This document shows, one piece after another, positions 5,383-5,477 of a DNA stretch of 5,477 nt. The translations under genes were made by a program, and so were the position numbers. Where the stretch lies: assembly GCA_025350885.1 (NCBI GenBank), contig JANXXA010000529.1, positions 1 through 5,477 on the forward strand, written 5' to 3'. The DNA is from Phenylobacterium sp. Lineage in GTDB: Bacteria; Pseudomonadota; Alphaproteobacteria; Caulobacterales; Caulobacteraceae. Each line of letters opens with the position of its first letter. Position 1 is the first letter of the stretch. The notes under the pieces are model-generated. The model saw nothing but the letters and a program-made list of their open reading frames with translations, made no database searches and was not told the DNA's origin.

Positions 5383-5477
5383 TCCCCGGAGGTTGTAAAG
5401 CACGGCCTAGCCGTTTCGACCGGGTCCCATTAGGTTCGCCAAACGTTGCAACCGGATTTCGAGCCGCCGATGAAAAA

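Larger units (their letters stand above)
5257..5477 (-). promoter_or_regulatory. Operon leader and probable promoter/operator region, no confident gene
   Basis: The stretch upstream of the outer-membrane-factor start should hold the operon promoter. It has a more AT-containing segment at 5395-5477 than the surrounding genes. I see no convincing -35/-10 pair: the best minus-strand candidates, TTGCAA (5446-5451) and TTGGCG (5437-5442), lack a well-spaced Caulobacter-type -10. Palindromic hexamers AACGTT (5442-5447) and TTGCAA (5446-5451) overlap inside a 21-bp segment bounded by GGTT and AACC (5433-5453), a possible repressor site. Several inverted repeats lie nearer the gene. An ATG at 5470 on the plus strand could start a divergent gene; RND operons often face a TetR- or MarR-type repressor, but only 8 bases are visible. 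Confidence 0.4.

Noticed and set aside
1..5477. Mobile element, CRISPR array, tRNA or rRNA gene
   Set aside because: No transposase or integrase frame, no regularly spaced repeats and no tRNA-like or rRNA-like segment were seen. The window is fully explained by the efflux operon and its leader.

Overview
The window holds most of one tripartite RND-type multidrug/solute efflux operon. All genes are on the minus strand and are transcribed from right to left. DNA is strongly GC-rich, with third codon positions dominated by G and C. Shine-Dalgarno sequences are weak or absent, and the outer-membrane component is of the NodT type. Together these suggest an alphaproteobacterium, most likely a Caulobacter/Phenylobacterium-like member of the Caulobacterales. 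That placement is inference; no taxonomic marker gene is present.

Layout in transcription order: (1) about 5257-5477, a leader and probable promoter region with several small inverted repeats; an ATG at 5470 on the plus strand may begin a divergent gene that leaves the window. (2) 3832-5256, a NodT/TolC-family outer-membrane factor lipoprotein. (3) 2677-3819, a periplasmic adaptor (membrane fusion protein) lipoprotein. (4) 2680 down to the left edge, an RND inner-membrane permease of the HAE1 (AcrB/MexB-like) family. It is complete at the N-terminus, but the last roughly 130-160 residues lie outside the window. The three genes are tightly packed: there is an 12-nt gap between the first two (3 nt if an upstream GTG is used), and an ATGA overlap between the last two. 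They look co-transcribed and translationally coupled.

Together the products would form a proton-driven pump across both membranes. The permease carries the paired TM4 aspartates of the proton relay (D405/D406). The adaptor carries the R-x3-L-x6-S hairpin-tip motif that docks on TolC-like channels. The outer-membrane factor carries both conserved repeats of its family. The substrate cannot be read from the sequence.

The protein content is ordinary and I see no undescribed enzymatic system. The unusual signal is in the DNA: the adaptor gene contains two long perfect palindromes (26 bp at 3573-3598 and 24 bp at 2955-2978). The next longest perfect palindrome I found by eye anywhere in the window is 14 bp. 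The operon leader also has interleaved inverted repeats that could form alternative RNA hairpins.
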